Shown here in pieces: positions 28,057-37,836 of a DNA stretch of 38,308 nt. The position numbers and the translations under genes are program-made. The notes beneath the pieces are model-generated. The model had not been told where the DNA came from. It saw only the letters and a program-made list of their open reading frames with translations, and did no database searches. The number at the start of each line of letters is the position of its first letter. Position 1 is the first letter of the stretch. The DNA comes from a virus, in the IMG/VR virus record IMGVR_UViG_3300048033_001074, positions 1 to 38,308 of that record; one strand, 5' to 3'.

Positions 28057-29316
28057 ATGTCTGAATTAAACAACACAACTGACTACACACCGATTAAACT
28101 TGAGATAATTCCTCAACACGGTACAGGTACGCCAGTTAAGATACACCAGATAATGACGGAAATACATATTTATGAAGATATGTATAAACCCTTTTTGACG
28201 GGTACTATTGCACTTATGGACGGTGTGGGTCTTGCATCAAAACTTCCTATTAGTGGGGAAGAGCATTTAGAGATTGTTTTTGAAACACCTGGTGGTGAAA
28301 CTATAGAACAGTCTTTTTACATATATAAAGTTTCAAATAGAAGCGATGCAAATGAAATGCAACTTCTAGTTTGTCATTTTTGTTCACATGAAATGATGAA
28401 GAATGCAAAGACCTCAGCGAGTTTTGGATTCAACGGCGAACTTTTATCAGATATGGCGCAAAAAGTTTTTGACGAATTCATTGTTGTAGATAAAGAGATT
28501 GATATTGAACCCACACTAATGCCAAGAAGAATGTCATTCCCAAATTGGTCGCCATCTAAAATTATGCTGAGTATGGCAAAGACTGCACAATCTGCCGCAC
28601 ATCCAGCAGGTTCAGACTACAGATTTTGGGAGGATATGAAAGGATTTCATTTCAGAAGTATTCAGTCATTGATTGAAGATATTGAACCCATTCGGGATTC
28701 TGACCTGAGAGAAATACTTCACAGAACACCACAGAATGTTCAATCAAACACACCAAACGCAATGCAAGCCATTGAAGAGTTTAGGATTATAGCACAGAAC
28801 AATAATCTACAACAAATTTTGAGTGGTGCTATGGCAAATACAATGAATGTGTTTGACCCAGTTTTGGGTTCGGTTACAAAAGTTGAAACAAAACTTGCTG
28901 ATATATTTGAATCCTTCAAGTCCCTTGAACCAAATTTAAACGTTGGTGCAGAGGCTATAAATAACTTGATGGAACCTGGTTCAAATATTCGTGTATTGTT
29001 GACTGATGCCGCAGAAGAATTTGCCAGTGGTATTGAGGAATTTGCACCAACACAAATCGCACAGCAAGCGTTATTTGGTTCTACTAAAATAGACCTGCAA
29101 TTACCTGGAAACTCTAACAGATGTATTGGTGATGTTGTAGAGTTGAGATTACCATCACCTGGTCCAAGAGAAACAGAGGGTCCAGTATTAGATAATCAAA
29201 TGAGTAATAATGCAATGATTACTGCGATTAACCACACATTTACTCGTGGAACTTATAGACAAATCGTTCAAGTTGTTAAAGACAGTTCGTTTGAAGAGAT
29301 TAAAACTGAAGAATAG
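28057..29316 (+). CDS. 27: gp27-like baseplate hub protein (419 aa)
   Basis: Features shared with T4 gp27 and related hub proteins include the N-terminal strand with MTEIHIYEDMYKPFLTGTIALMDG (residues about 30-54), then FYIYKVSNRSDANEMQLLVCHFCS and LPRRMSFPNWSPSKIMLSMAKTA-like segments (L is M in part), and a late LPGNSNRCIGDVVELRLPSPG. The trimer forms the cylinder that holds gp5 under the tail tube. Length 419 against 391 in T4. A helical insertion occupies about residues 235-340. It lies directly between gp53 and the kinase-like gene. Confidence 0.8.
   Translation: MSELNNTTDYTPIKLEIIPQHGTGTPVKIHQIMTEIHIYEDMYKPFLTGTIALMDGVGLASKLPISGEEHLEIVFETPGGETIEQSFYIYKVSNRSDANEMQLLVCHFCSHEMMKNAKTSASFGFNGELLSDMAQKVFDEFIVVDKEIDIEPTLMPRRMSFPNWSPSKIMLSMAKTAQSAAHPAGSDYRFWEDMKGFHFRSIQSLIEDIEPIRDSDLREILHRTPQNVQSNTPNAMQAIEEFRIIAQNNNLQQILSGAMANTMNVFDPVLGSVTKVETKLADIFESFKSLEPNLNVGAEAINNLMEPGSNIRVLLTDAAEEFASGIEEFAPTQIAQQALFGSTKIDLQLPGNSNRCIGDVVELRLPSPGPRETEGPVLDNQMSNNAMITAINHTFTRGTYRQIVQVVKDSSFEEIKTEE
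28956..28963 (+). promoter_or_regulatory. possible internal late promoter in gp27
   Basis: Exact TATAAATA inside the gp27 coding sequence. It could supply the kinase-like gene and gp5, or be chance in an AT-rich codon context. Confidence 0.35.
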
Positions 29317-29330
29317 AATAGGAGAAAAAT

Positions 29331-30176
29331 ATGCGACTATCACTTAATGAGTGGTTGGCAGATGGCACAGAAAGTGAAGTTGTTGACCTACAAGAAAAAC
29401 AAATTCTTTTCAATGGTGGAAAGAAATATGGTCAAGTTGTATTTTTAGCAGGCGGCGCTGGTTCAGGTAAAGGGTTTGCTATTCAAAACTTTTTGCAAGG
29501 CAACGATTTCAAAATTCGTGATGTTGACGAATGGAAAAAAGCATTTCTCAAACTCAATCAAGAAAAAGGTAAATTTCCAGAACTTGCTGACTTGAATTTG
29601 CGTAATCCAAAAGATGTATTCAAACTTCACATGGCTGTTAAAGATGCAGGCATCAAAGACAAAACACTAGATGGTCTTCTTTCAGATGTATCGCAAGATA
29701 GACTACCCAATGTTATCTTTGACATTACACTAAAAGAGATTGGTGACATTACAGAAGTCATGCCAAAATTACAAGAAGTAGGATATGACCCTAAGAATAT
29801 TCATATCGTTTGGGTATTGACAAACTACCGTGTTGCTGTTACAAATAACGCAGGACGTGAACGTGTTGTGCCAGAAGATATTCTATTGAAGACGCATGAA
29901 GGTGCCGCAAAAACAATGTATCAGATTGTGTCTGGTTCTATCCCCAGAGGTATTAACGGCAAAGTTGCAGTCATTCTAAACAATAGAGAGAATACTGTTT
30001 TCTTTGACACACCAAATTCAAAGGGCGAAAAAGTTATTAAAGACTTCACTTATCTTACAATTAAAAAAGAAGGTAAGCGTCCAGTTAAGCGTAAAGAAGT
30101 TCAACAGCAAATATTCAATTGGATTAAGGATAATATTCCAAAGACAAAAGAAACAAAAGAACTTTTTGGAAAATAG
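29331..30176 (+). CDS. P-loop kinase-like protein between baseplate genes (281 aa)
   Basis: A strand-loop QVVFLAGGAGSGKGFAI (residues 35-51) is a textbook Walker A (GGAGSGKG), followed by a D-V-D-E-W motif (FKIRDVDEWKK, about residue 60) and VIFDITLKE (Walker-B-like, about 128-136). The arrangement resembles small kinases and zeta-toxin-type phosphotransferases. A segment VLTNYRVAVTNNAGRERVV with two arginines could be the lid. GGAG precedes the ATG. It is not a T4 structural gene, yet sits within the baseplate operon and so is probably made late. The substrate is unknown. Confidence 0.75.
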   Translation: MRLSLNEWLADGTESEVVDLQEKQILFNGGKKYGQVVFLAGGAGSGKGFAIQNFLQGNDFKIRDVDEWKKAFLKLNQEKGKFPELADLNLRNPKDVFKLHMAVKDAGIKDKTLDGLLSDVSQDRLPNVIFDITLKEIGDITEVMPKLQEVGYDPKNIHIVWVLTNYRVAVTNNAGRERVVPEDILLKTHEGAAKTMYQIVSGSIPRGINGKVAVILNNRENTVFFDTPNSKGEKVIKDFTYLTIKKEGKRPVKRKEVQQQIFNWIKDNIPKTKETKELFGK

Positions 30177-30326
30177 ATGAATAAAGAGAATAAAGAAAAG
30201 TTAAAAAATGCGCCAGCGTCAAGCATGGAAGAGTTATTTCAACAAGGTGAAGTGGGCGAGTTTGACCACTTAAAAGATATAAGTGAGATGAAAAAAGATG
30301 GCGGTAGACAGAAACAATCCAGGTAA
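30177..30326 (+). CDS. small hydrophilic protein (49 aa)
   Basis: The frame starts directly after the kinase-like gene stop and runs 29 bases into gp5. The product (start MNKENKEKLKN, middle SMEELFQQGEVGEFDHLKD) is charged and helical. GGA lies eight bases upstream. It may translationally couple gp5 to the gene before. Unknown function. Confidence 0.5.
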   Translation: MNKENKEKLKNAPASSMEELFQQGEVGEFDHLKDISEMKKDGGRQKQSR

Positions 30327-31314
30327 TGGCGGAACCCATGTTCAATTTCAAGGGCGAGTTGTAGACAGAAACGACCCAGAGAATTTGGGGCGTGTTCGTA
30401 TAAGAGCATTAGGGTATCATACAGATGATACAGAACTTTTGCCGACAGACGCACTCCCTTGGTCGACTGTTATTTATCCTCCGTCACCAACTCCTGCAAT
30501 CACCCCACCCAGAATTGGTGACTGGGTAGTTGGTCACTTCACTGATGGTGTAAATGCACAGAACCCAACTGTGACAGGATTAATGCCGACAAAAGGTGGT
30601 GGTGGTTATGCAGACGATTTAGGTGATGACGGACCCTCACCTCTTGCAGATAGACCTTCACCTGCGGTTGCAAACGTACCAGGTCCCGGTGGCGTAGGTA
30701 ATGTTCAAGTGCCAGAACCAGCCGCACCAACAACGGGAGCAGGAACACCTGGTGCCGCAACAGGTGCAATGCCCCCTGGAGTTGCAAATGCTGCCGCAGA
30801 CGCAAAGACAGGAATACCTGATGGTGCTGGTGGCACAATTGATGAACCTGCATCTTCATACGCCGCAGTATATCCATACAATCAAGCAACGGTGTCGGAA
30901 TCTGGTCACTCAGTAGAGATTGATGACAGTCCTGGTGCAGAACGTGTTGATGTAAGACATAGAACAGGCACGGGTATGGAATTCAACCCTGGCGGTGATA
31001 TGAACGTCAAGGTTGTCAATAATAAAAATGAATTCATTACAGGTAATCTAAATCAGTCAATTACAGGCGGTCAGATTTTATCTATTGGTCAAGGGCTGAA
31101 CGTTCAGACTAGCGGCGGTGCTGGAGTTATACTATTTGTAGATGGTGGCGGTGGTATTGATATCACAGTCACAGGTGGTGATGTAAAAATCAACGTTACT
31201 GGTAATGTGGATTTAAATGCAACTGGTAATATCACACAAAAATGTGACGGTGCTATGACTTTAGAATCCACCGGACCGATGGTACTGAAAGGTTCTACAA
31301 TCGACCTTAACTAA
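30298..31314 (+). CDS. 5: gp5-like central spike protein without lysozyme domain (338 aa)
   Basis: The N-terminal OB-fold (residues about 14-100, FQGRVVDRNDPENLGRVRIRALGYHTD and RIGDWVVGHFTDG) fits gp5/VgrG spikes. Residues 100-190 are a proline, alanine and glycine-rich linker where T4 gp5 has its lysozyme domain. Residues about 195-338 begin with SGHSVEIDDSPGAERVDVRHRTGT and run into repeated V-x-G/N-x strands (KINVTGNVDLNATGNI), the triple beta-helix needle. Length 338 against 575 in T4. It punctures the outer membrane but should have no lytic activity of its own. Confidence 0.88.
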   Translation: MAVDRNNPGNGGTHVQFQGRVVDRNDPENLGRVRIRALGYHTDDTELLPTDALPWSTVIYPPSPTPAITPPRIGDWVVGHFTDGVNAQNPTVTGLMPTKGGGGYADDLGDDGPSPLADRPSPAVANVPGPGGVGNVQVPEPAAPTTGAGTPGAATGAMPPGVANAAADAKTGIPDGAGGTIDEPASSYAAVYPYNQATVSESGHSVEIDDSPGAERVDVRHRTGTGMEFNPGGDMNVKVVNNKNEFITGNLNQSITGGQILSIGQGLNVQTSGGAGVILFVDGGGGIDITVTGGDVKINVTGNVDLNATGNITQKCDGAMTLESTGPMVLKGSTIDLN

Positions 31315-31403
31315 CAGTAATTAGAAGTATAGATTAATAGCAACATCTGTATAGTAACACACATTTTCAAAGTTGTCAAGGGTTAATTTGGAGAAAGTAA
31401 AAA

Positions 31404-31706
31404 ATGCCACCAATTTGTAGAGTAGGGGATTCGCTATCAACAGGACATGCGTGTACTGGTTCGACAACCATTGCCGCTCCTGCTAATGACGGAACTGTAT
31501 CCGCAGATGGTTCAGTTGTAATTGTTGTAGGTGCCCCAACTGTAGCGCACCCACATCCACCAAATCCTCCATGCCCAGACCACGTTGCAAATTTAAACGC
31601 AGGTTCAGGTACAGTGAGAGTGAATGGAATCCCTGTTGGTAGAATTGGTGATAGTGCAGATGCAGGTGCAATGACTAGTGGTGGTGGTACCGTGTCTGCG
31701 GGTTGA
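31404..31706 (+). CDS. 5.4: PAAR spike-tip protein, gp5.4-like (100 aa)
   Basis: Starts MPPICRVGDSLSTGHACTGS and has repeated strand-turn units with HPHPPNPPCPDHV and GTVRVNGIPVGRIGDSADAG, ending GGGTVSAG. The conserved histidines and cysteines bind a metal at the tip of the cone in PAAR proteins. It sharpens the gp5 needle. Length matches T4 gp5.4 (97). GGAG precedes the ATG. The 89 bases between gp5 and this gene show no clear promoter. Confidence 0.92.
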   Translation: MPPICRVGDSLSTGHACTGSTTIAAPANDGTVSADGSVVIVVGAPTVAHPHPPNPPCPDHVANLNAGSGTVRVNGIPVGRIGDSADAGAMTSGGGTVSAG

Positions 31707-31714
31707 CGATGTGT

Positions 31715-31722
31715 TATAAATA
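31715..31722 (+). promoter_or_regulatory. late promoter of gp25-gp6-gp7
   Basis: Exact TATAAATA, 28 bases before the gp25 start at 31750. Confidence 0.85.
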
Positions 31723-31749
31723 ATAGTAGGAATTTTATAGGGAAAGACA

Positions 31750-32151
31750 ATGGCAAGATTAAGTTCTGCAAACTCAACATACTCAGACTTCGATATGAAT
31801 TTTATCGCTCACCCTGTCACGGGTGATTTGGGTCGTGTTAGAGATGTTGAATCCATTAAGAGGTCTATGATTTCCCTATTGATGACTTCGCACTACGAAA
31901 GACCTTTTCACCCTGAGATTGGTGGAAATATCAGAAACACACTATTTGAACCGTTCGGCGAATTCACAGAAGATATGTTAAAGATTGCGATTGTTGAAGT
32001 TTTGCAAAACTTTGAAGAAAGAATTACATTAGATAACGTAGACGTTGAAGGATTTCCAGATGAAAATGGGTTCAGAGTGCGTATTGATTTCTATATCGAA
32101 AACGTTGCGTCCGTCAATACGGTAGAAACATTTTTAGAGAGAGTAAGATAA
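31750..32151 (+). CDS. 25: gp25 baseplate wedge / sheath initiator (133 aa)
   Basis: DFDMNFIAHPVTGDLGRVRDVESIKRSM (residues about 13-40) and the YERPFHPEIGGNIRNTLFEP segment carry the E-P-R/E-R-P core motif and G-x-x-I/L-x-x-x-L-F-E of the gpW/gp25 family. It starts polymerisation of the contractile sheath. Same length as T4 gp25 (132). It is translated just ahead of gp6. Confidence 0.94.
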   Translation: MARLSSANSTYSDFDMNFIAHPVTGDLGRVRDVESIKRSMISLLMTSHYERPFHPEIGGNIRNTLFEPFGEFTEDMLKIAIVEVLQNFEERITLDNVDVEGFPDENGFRVRIDFYIENVASVNTVETFLERVR

Positions 32152-32152
32152 G

Positions 32153-34051
32153 ATGGCAGAAAATCTAAAAGTCAATGAACTAGACTTTGACTCCATTAAA
32201 GCAAACCTTAAGGGGTTTCTCAAAAATCAGTCTGAATTCAAAGACTTTGATTTTGAAGGTTCGTCTATGGCGGTTCTTTTAGATTTGCTTGCATATAATA
32301 CACACTATAACGCATTCTATATGAATATGATTGCGAATGAAATGTTTTTGGATACAGCAAAAAATAGAGATAATGTTGTGTCTCGGGCGAAAATGTTGGG
32401 GTATACTCCACGTTCAATGTCTTCTTCAAAAATTCTTGCTAAGATTGGCGTTAAAGTTCCGACTTCAGTTTCGCCTATCCCGACAGTAGTTATTGTACCA
32501 CAATATACGAAATACAAAACTACAATCGACCAAAAGGCATACTATTTCAATACTTTGGATTCTCACAATGCAATCTTCAATCGTACAGAGGGCGAGTATC
32601 ATATATTCGAAACCCCTAATGTGTATCTGTATGAAGGTACAAAAATCGAACAGAAGTTTACATATGATAAAAACAATCCTTCACAAAGATTTATTTTAGA
32701 GAATTCTGGTGCAGATACTTCGACATTGCATGTTAAAGTGCAAAGGTCTGCAACAAACCTCTCAACAACAAGGTATACTCGGGCTTCTTCTATTACAGGA
32801 CTTAACTCTGCCAGCAACGTATATTTCTTGCAGGAAGTTGAGGCGGGCAAGTATGAGGTTTATTTTGGTGACGGAAACACAGGTAAAAGTCTTGAGCATG
32901 ACAATGTTGTAATTGTAGATTACGTTTCAACTTCTGGTCCTGCCGCCAACGGCGCTTCTGAATTCAAATATACAACACCAATCTCTGGTTATGAACAAGA
33001 CATTACTCTTGCAGAAGGTAATGTCAAATCATCAGGTGGTGATATCAGAGAAGATATCGAAAGCATTCGGTATCTTGCCCCTCTAAATTTCAACTCACAA
33101 AATCGTGTTGTGACTGCAACTGACTACCAGACAAGTATTCTTCAGAATTATGGAGATGTTCAGGCAGTATCATCTTGGGGTGGAGAAACTAACGACCCAC
33201 CTGTTTATGGTAAAGTGTTTATTGCACTGAAACCTAAGACAGGTCTCACTATTAATGAAGTTGCAAAAAATCAAATTAAAGATAGTATTCTTAAATCCAG
33301 AAATGTTGTGTCCATCACTCCAGAGATAGTAGACCCATCTTATATCTTTATTAAGCCAAATATTATATCATATTTCAATAGAGAAATTGGCGCATATACA
33401 GCAACAGAGATTGAAGACTTGATAAAGGCAAACGTTTTAAGTTTCTCCAAAACCGATTTGGAGCAGTTCAATTCTTATTTTAGATATTCCAAATTTTTAA
33501 GAACAATTGACGGTTCTGCTCCTGCAATCGAAAACTCTTCTTTGTCAGTTAAACTTGCAACGAATATCACTTTGGTTCCAAATCAGAGTAAATCTATTTC
33601 TGCGGCATTTTCGAATGCAGTGTTTTATCCTCACGAAGGACACTTTGGTTCGATTAAATCTTCAACGTTTACTTACTTTGGTGATAATCAATGTTATTTG
33701 TCTGATGATGGTGCTGGGATAATCAATATCTACAGAGATATTGTTGGTGAAAGAAGATTGGTAGATACAAATAAAGGTACGATAAACTACGACACTGGTG
33801 TATTTAAAGCGACATTTACACCTGAAGGGACTGGCGATACATTACTTACTGTTGAGATTGTTCCTAGAGAGCAAGATGTATTCTCTGTCCGAAACCAAAT
33901 TCTTGAAATTTTAGCAAACGATATTCAAGTTGTTGCATTGGATTCTCAGAATAGATATGTTTCAAGCACAAATACTTTGGTTGGAGAAACAATCAATACT
34001 GGGGTTCAATATTCAGGAACACCGTCTTCGTCTAGCAGTTCGGGATATTAA
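32153..34051 (+). CDS. 6: gp6 baseplate wedge protein (632 aa)
   Basis: The N terminus LDFDSIKANLKGFLKNQSEFKDFDFEGS, then AVLLDLLAYNTHYNAFYMNM and NVVSRAKMLGYTPRS is the well-conserved start of gp6. Later GEYHIFETPNVYLYEG, the DITLAEGN and GGDIREDIESIRYLAP segments also belong to the gpJ/gp6 fold. gp6 dimers form the ring that holds the baseplate together and drives sheath contraction. Length 632 against 660 in T4. It starts two bases after gp25. Confidence 0.94.
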   Translation: MAENLKVNELDFDSIKANLKGFLKNQSEFKDFDFEGSSMAVLLDLLAYNTHYNAFYMNMIANEMFLDTAKNRDNVVSRAKMLGYTPRSMSSSKILAKIGVKVPTSVSPIPTVVIVPQYTKYKTTIDQKAYYFNTLDSHNAIFNRTEGEYHIFETPNVYLYEGTKIEQKFTYDKNNPSQRFILENSGADTSTLHVKVQRSATNLSTTRYTRASSITGLNSASNVYFLQEVEAGKYEVYFGDGNTGKSLEHDNVVIVDYVSTSGPAANGASEFKYTTPISGYEQDITLAEGNVKSSGGDIREDIESIRYLAPLNFNSQNRVVTATDYQTSILQNYGDVQAVSSWGGETNDPPVYGKVFIALKPKTGLTINEVAKNQIKDSILKSRNVVSITPEIVDPSYIFIKPNIISYFNREIGAYTATEIEDLIKANVLSFSKTDLEQFNSYFRYSKFLRTIDGSAPAIENSSLSVKLATNITLVPNQSKSISAAFSNAVFYPHEGHFGSIKSSTFTYFGDNQCYLSDDGAGIINIYRDIVGERRLVDTNKGTINYDTGVFKATFTPEGTGDTLLTVEIVPREQDVFSVRNQILEILANDIQVVALDSQNRYVSSTNTLVGETINTGVQYSGTPSSSSSSGY

Positions 34052-34054
34052 TCC

Positions 34055-37000
34055 ATGAAGACCTACACATATACAGTAACAGCGGCACCTGATAATGGCG
34101 GCTATCTAATCAACGGGGAGTTAAACCCTCCGTTAGATTTGCAGAGCAATACAACTTACATATTCAATGTGCAGGCACCTGGTCACCCCTTTTACATCAA
34201 GACTGATAGAGTTTTAGGTGATGCTTCCGCTTATGATTTTCAAGTTACTGGTAATGGTGCAGAGCAAGGTAATGTAAAGATTGTTTTGTCGATGGGTCCT
34301 GTCCCAAAGTTGTTTTACCAATGTGCTAATCACATTAAGATGGGAGGTTCTCTCACAAACGTAAAGCACATTGATAATTCGATTAAACATGCCCTCGGCG
34401 ACCAACTTCCTGGATTCGTTAGTGCCGAATACCCAATGTTTCAGCGTTTTCTCGAGGCGTACTATGAGTGGTTGGGAAGTCCTGGGCAAGTAGACTATAA
34501 CATTCAGAGTGTTGTTTCAAACGCTGATGTTGATAATAGTGTAGACTTATATCTACAGCAATTAGAGACAGAATTTCTAAACCAGATTCCAAAAGATATT
34601 GAGATTGATAAGAGACTTCTTATCAAAAATATTCGTTCATTCTACAACTCAAAAGGTACAGAAAAATCTTATGAATTTCTGTTTAATATCCTGTTCAATG
34701 AGAATGTCGAATTCTATTATCCGAAAAACGATATTCTTCGTGCGTCTGATGGTAAGTGGGAAACTGTTACATCTATTCGTTTTCTGAATGATGATAACTA
34801 TGATGTTTTTGCTTTAACAGGAAAAACAATTTATCAGGATTACGTTTATGTAAATCCAGAGACTAACTTACCTGAAACTAGATTGTGGGCGCAAGCAAAA
34901 GTAGAACGTATCATTCAGTTCTTCTTGGGTGATAATTTGATTACTGAAGCATACTTGTCAAACCTAGAAGGTCTTGGTGACTTTAATGCTTCTACTTCTG
35001 ATGATGAAGATGATAGGGAATTTATATACTATAAAGATGAAGAAAATAATCCCTATATGTTCCGTATTGTTCCTATGGTTACAACTATTCAAGTTGAAAG
35101 TCAAGGTACAGGATACAGTGCAGGTACACTTTTAAACATTGATACTGCAAATGGCGATACTGGTGTTGGTGCATCTGCACAAATTTCATCTATCTTTCCT
35201 GGTAACATTCAAGATATTAATCTAGTCAGTAATGGTGAAGGATATCGGGTAAACGACAAAGTGCAATTCGAAAGTTCTGCACAAGTCGGTGGCTCTGGAG
35301 CAGCCGCGTTTGTGTCTGAAGTATCTGTTGATGGAATGGAATACGCCGCAGGAAGTGTTGACTATACTGGTAGAGGTATCAGTGGTTCACCAATTCTCAA
35401 CTTTGAAGTCGCAGATATACTGAATGATGATACTACGACATTTGCAAAATCATATGTGTTTAAGGTTCGTGGTCCAGGTTCTTGGACTGCATCTGCTTTG
35501 CTTAACAACCTCAGTGTTGCTGAGTTTGGTGGGACTGTTAAATTCGATTACTTTAATGTTTGGGTTGGCGATACTTTAGCAGAAGTGCAAGCGGCACTTA
35601 TTGGAGATGCTGAGATTGCAGTTACGGACCAAACATTGATTAGTAACTATACATTGGGTACTGATGTAATTGACGATGACAAATTTATTCGTATCGAATT
35701 CACTGCATCAATTAGTGGTGCGACATATGATGAGGGTGCTGGCGAAACCGCAGAAATGAATGTATCTTTCTCATCTAACTTTATTGCAAACGGTGCAATT
35801 AAAGAAATCAAAATGGACAATTTTGGTTCTGGATATAGAAGAGTACCAACAGCAACAATCATATCTCAAACTGGTACTGGTGCCGCAGTCACGGCAGACG
35901 GAAGCAACATTGGTCGAATTAAAGAAGTAAAACTTCTCAATCAAAACTTCGGTGCTTTGTATTACGCAAACCCATCAATTGATATGTCAAACTTGGGGAA
36001 TGGCGATGCGGCTGTTTCTTTGGGGACTGGTTCTGTTGCAAGACACCCAGGTATCTTCCGTAACGATGATGGTCACTTATCAGAAGCGAAATACCTACAA
36101 GATAACAAATACTACCAAACATTCTCTTATGTTCTTAGAACTGGTTTGTCGATTGAAAACTATCGTGACACAATTAAGAAACTTGTTCACCCGTCAGGTA
36201 TGGAACTTTTCGGTGAGGTGTTTATTACAAACAACCTCCGTGCAGGTTTGTATAATAACTTTACGTCTGACCCGAACGACTTGATTGTTTCTGAAAGACT
36301 TGGTGGACTTCAGATTCCCAAGTACAAGAAAACAATTATGTTGTTTAAGACGAACTTTGTTGATACAGTCACTTACGGTGGTGGCATCAAAGAGGGTCAA
36401 TTATATAAACGTCCAACCATTATTGATAAGTTTATCAATGTTAATGGTGAAGAGATACCAGTTGGAACTAAAAAGATATTTAATTTAGAGCCAGTAACTC
36501 TCGGTGTTGACCCAACAGATGTTCGGGTATTTAGTTTCCCTGTTCTGAAATTCCCAATTCAGACAGATATCGAAAACATCATTATTGATAATACTGTTGA
36601 AGTCAGTAAAGTCATTACTATGAATGTTCGTGATGAAATGAATGTTGAGGTTGCTGATGTATTCCGAAGAGACAAAAAGGTTATCAGAAAAGAGTTTGGT
36701 CAACCTGTAGAGGCACAAACACTCAGACCAAAACGCCAAACTATTTTACACAGACCACTCCCAGATTTGGGTGTTGCGTCTTGGTTTAAGAATGTAGTTC
36801 TTGTTGGTGTTGGCGAACTTCGTGACATTGATGGTAACCAGTTAATTTCTGATATAGATAACGAATACACAGATATTAAGAACTGGGCAAGAGACCTCTC
36901 GCTTAGTGTCCGGATTGACAGCCAACTTGTTGACAAATATTCGACACAAGTCCTAGACATTCTTCTAAATGCTGATTTGACAGTAGGTGCATTCAGAACA

Positions 37001-37753
37001 CTAGAACGTACTATTGACTTAGATTTAGATGTTCCTGTAGATACCTCATCTCTTTATCAACATGAAATAAGTCTGAACACAAACACTGAAGTAACTTCTA
37101 CAGATAGATTTTCAAAACGGATAGTATCTAAAGTATTAGATTTGTCTGTTGATATGCAACGTGAAATTCACAGACATTGGACAACACATAATTATCTACT
37201 TACTGCGCCTCAAAGCGTGTCTGTTGAAATGGTTGCCGCAGAAGAGAAGACACAAGAAATCACTATCTTGAGCGGCTTCAAAGAATTGCATGACTATGGG
37301 GATTTGATAATTGGTGATATTTCAAGTTCTGAAATTAGAAGTCTTGACCCGACATTCTTGCAGGTTATTCCTAGAGATTTCATCTATAGAAATATTCCTA
37401 TAGAGAAAGTTTTAACTCAGATTGTAACAAATGTTGCAATACAGAATGTTGGTCAACACATCAAACGTTCAATTTTTAGAAACGCTGATTTGACAGTGGG
37501 AACAACATTCCACCGCAAACTAGGGTTCTCAGAAGAAGTCTCTACCAGAATGACTGGTAGAGATGAAACACAGCAATATAATAAAAATATGAACCTCTTC
37601 AATGGGTTCATATATAAGATTGAAGAGAACACTATTGATTCCCTAGACCCAGACAATACTCAAATCAGAAGTATCGCAAATTCTCAACTTGTATCTACAA
37701 CCCTAATGGGATACATTAGAGATAGTGACGATAATATTGTTGGCACATTGTAA
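34055..37753 (+). CDS. 7: gp7-like baseplate wedge protein with N-terminal cupredoxin-like domain (1232 aa)
   Basis: Residues 1-100 look like a small blue-copper fold: YTYTVTAAPDNGGYLING, then H44 (GHPFYI) and C90, H93, M96 in FYQCANHIKMGG. The spacing from H to C (46) is close to plastocyanin (47). After it, LPGFVSAEYPMFQRFLEAYYEWL and IRSFYNSKGTEKSYEFLFNILFNENVEFYYPK (about residues 125-225) are the common core of gp7-like wedge proteins in marine T4-like phages. Beta-rich insertions follow (350-620), and the C-terminal third is helical with repeated L-D-x-x-V/L-D motifs. The gene lies between gp6 and gp8, as in T4. Longer than T4 gp7 (1032). Confidence 0.83.
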   Translation: MKTYTYTVTAAPDNGGYLINGELNPPLDLQSNTTYIFNVQAPGHPFYIKTDRVLGDASAYDFQVTGNGAEQGNVKIVLSMGPVPKLFYQCANHIKMGGSLTNVKHIDNSIKHALGDQLPGFVSAEYPMFQRFLEAYYEWLGSPGQVDYNIQSVVSNADVDNSVDLYLQQLETEFLNQIPKDIEIDKRLLIKNIRSFYNSKGTEKSYEFLFNILFNENVEFYYPKNDILRASDGKWETVTSIRFLNDDNYDVFALTGKTIYQDYVYVNPETNLPETRLWAQAKVERIIQFFLGDNLITEAYLSNLEGLGDFNASTSDDEDDREFIYYKDEENNPYMFRIVPMVTTIQVESQGTGYSAGTLLNIDTANGDTGVGASAQISSIFPGNIQDINLVSNGEGYRVNDKVQFESSAQVGGSGAAAFVSEVSVDGMEYAAGSVDYTGRGISGSPILNFEVADILNDDTTTFAKSYVFKVRGPGSWTASALLNNLSVAEFGGTVKFDYFNVWVGDTLAEVQAALIGDAEIAVTDQTLISNYTLGTDVIDDDKFIRIEFTASISGATYDEGAGETAEMNVSFSSNFIANGAIKEIKMDNFGSGYRRVPTATIISQTGTGAAVTADGSNIGRIKEVKLLNQNFGALYYANPSIDMSNLGNGDAAVSLGTGSVARHPGIFRNDDGHLSEAKYLQDNKYYQTFSYVLRTGLSIENYRDTIKKLVHPSGMELFGEVFITNNLRAGLYNNFTSDPNDLIVSERLGGLQIPKYKKTIMLFKTNFVDTVTYGGGIKEGQLYKRPTIIDKFINVNGEEIPVGTKKIFNLEPVTLGVDPTDVRVFSFPVLKFPIQTDIENIIIDNTVEVSKVITMNVRDEMNVEVADVFRRDKKVIRKEFGQPVEAQTLRPKRQTILHRPLPDLGVASWFKNVVLVGVGELRDIDGNQLISDIDNEYTDIKNWARDLSLSVRIDSQLVDKYSTQVLDILLNADLTVGAFRTLERTIDLDLDVPVDTSSLYQHEISLNTNTEVTSTDRFSKRIVSKVLDLSVDMQREIHRHWTTHNYLLTAPQSVSVEMVAAEEKTQEITILSGFKELHDYGDLIIGDISSSEIRSLDPTFLQVIPRDFIYRNIPIEKVLTQIVTNVAIQNVGQHIKRSIFRNADLTVGTTFHRKLGFSEEVSTRMTGRDETQQYNKNMNLFNGFIYKIEENTIDSLDPDNTQIRSIANSQLVSTTLMGYIRDSDDNIVGTL

Positions 37754-37767
37754 CCCAAATCGTGTCT

Positions 37768-37775
37768 TATAAATA
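37768..37775 (+). promoter_or_regulatory. late promoter upstream of gp8
   Basis: Exact TATAAATA soon after the gp7 stop, 123 bases before the gp8 start. The first of two in the 144-base gap. Confidence 0.75.
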
Positions 37776-37828
37776 TTATGTCAAAACTGTTTATTATGAG
37801 AAATACAAACAACAACGTATATTTTGAT

Positions 37829-37836
37829 TATAAATA
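37829..37836 (+). promoter_or_regulatory. second late promoter upstream of gp8
   Basis: Exact TATAAATA, 62 bases before the gp8 start at 37898. Confidence 0.8.
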
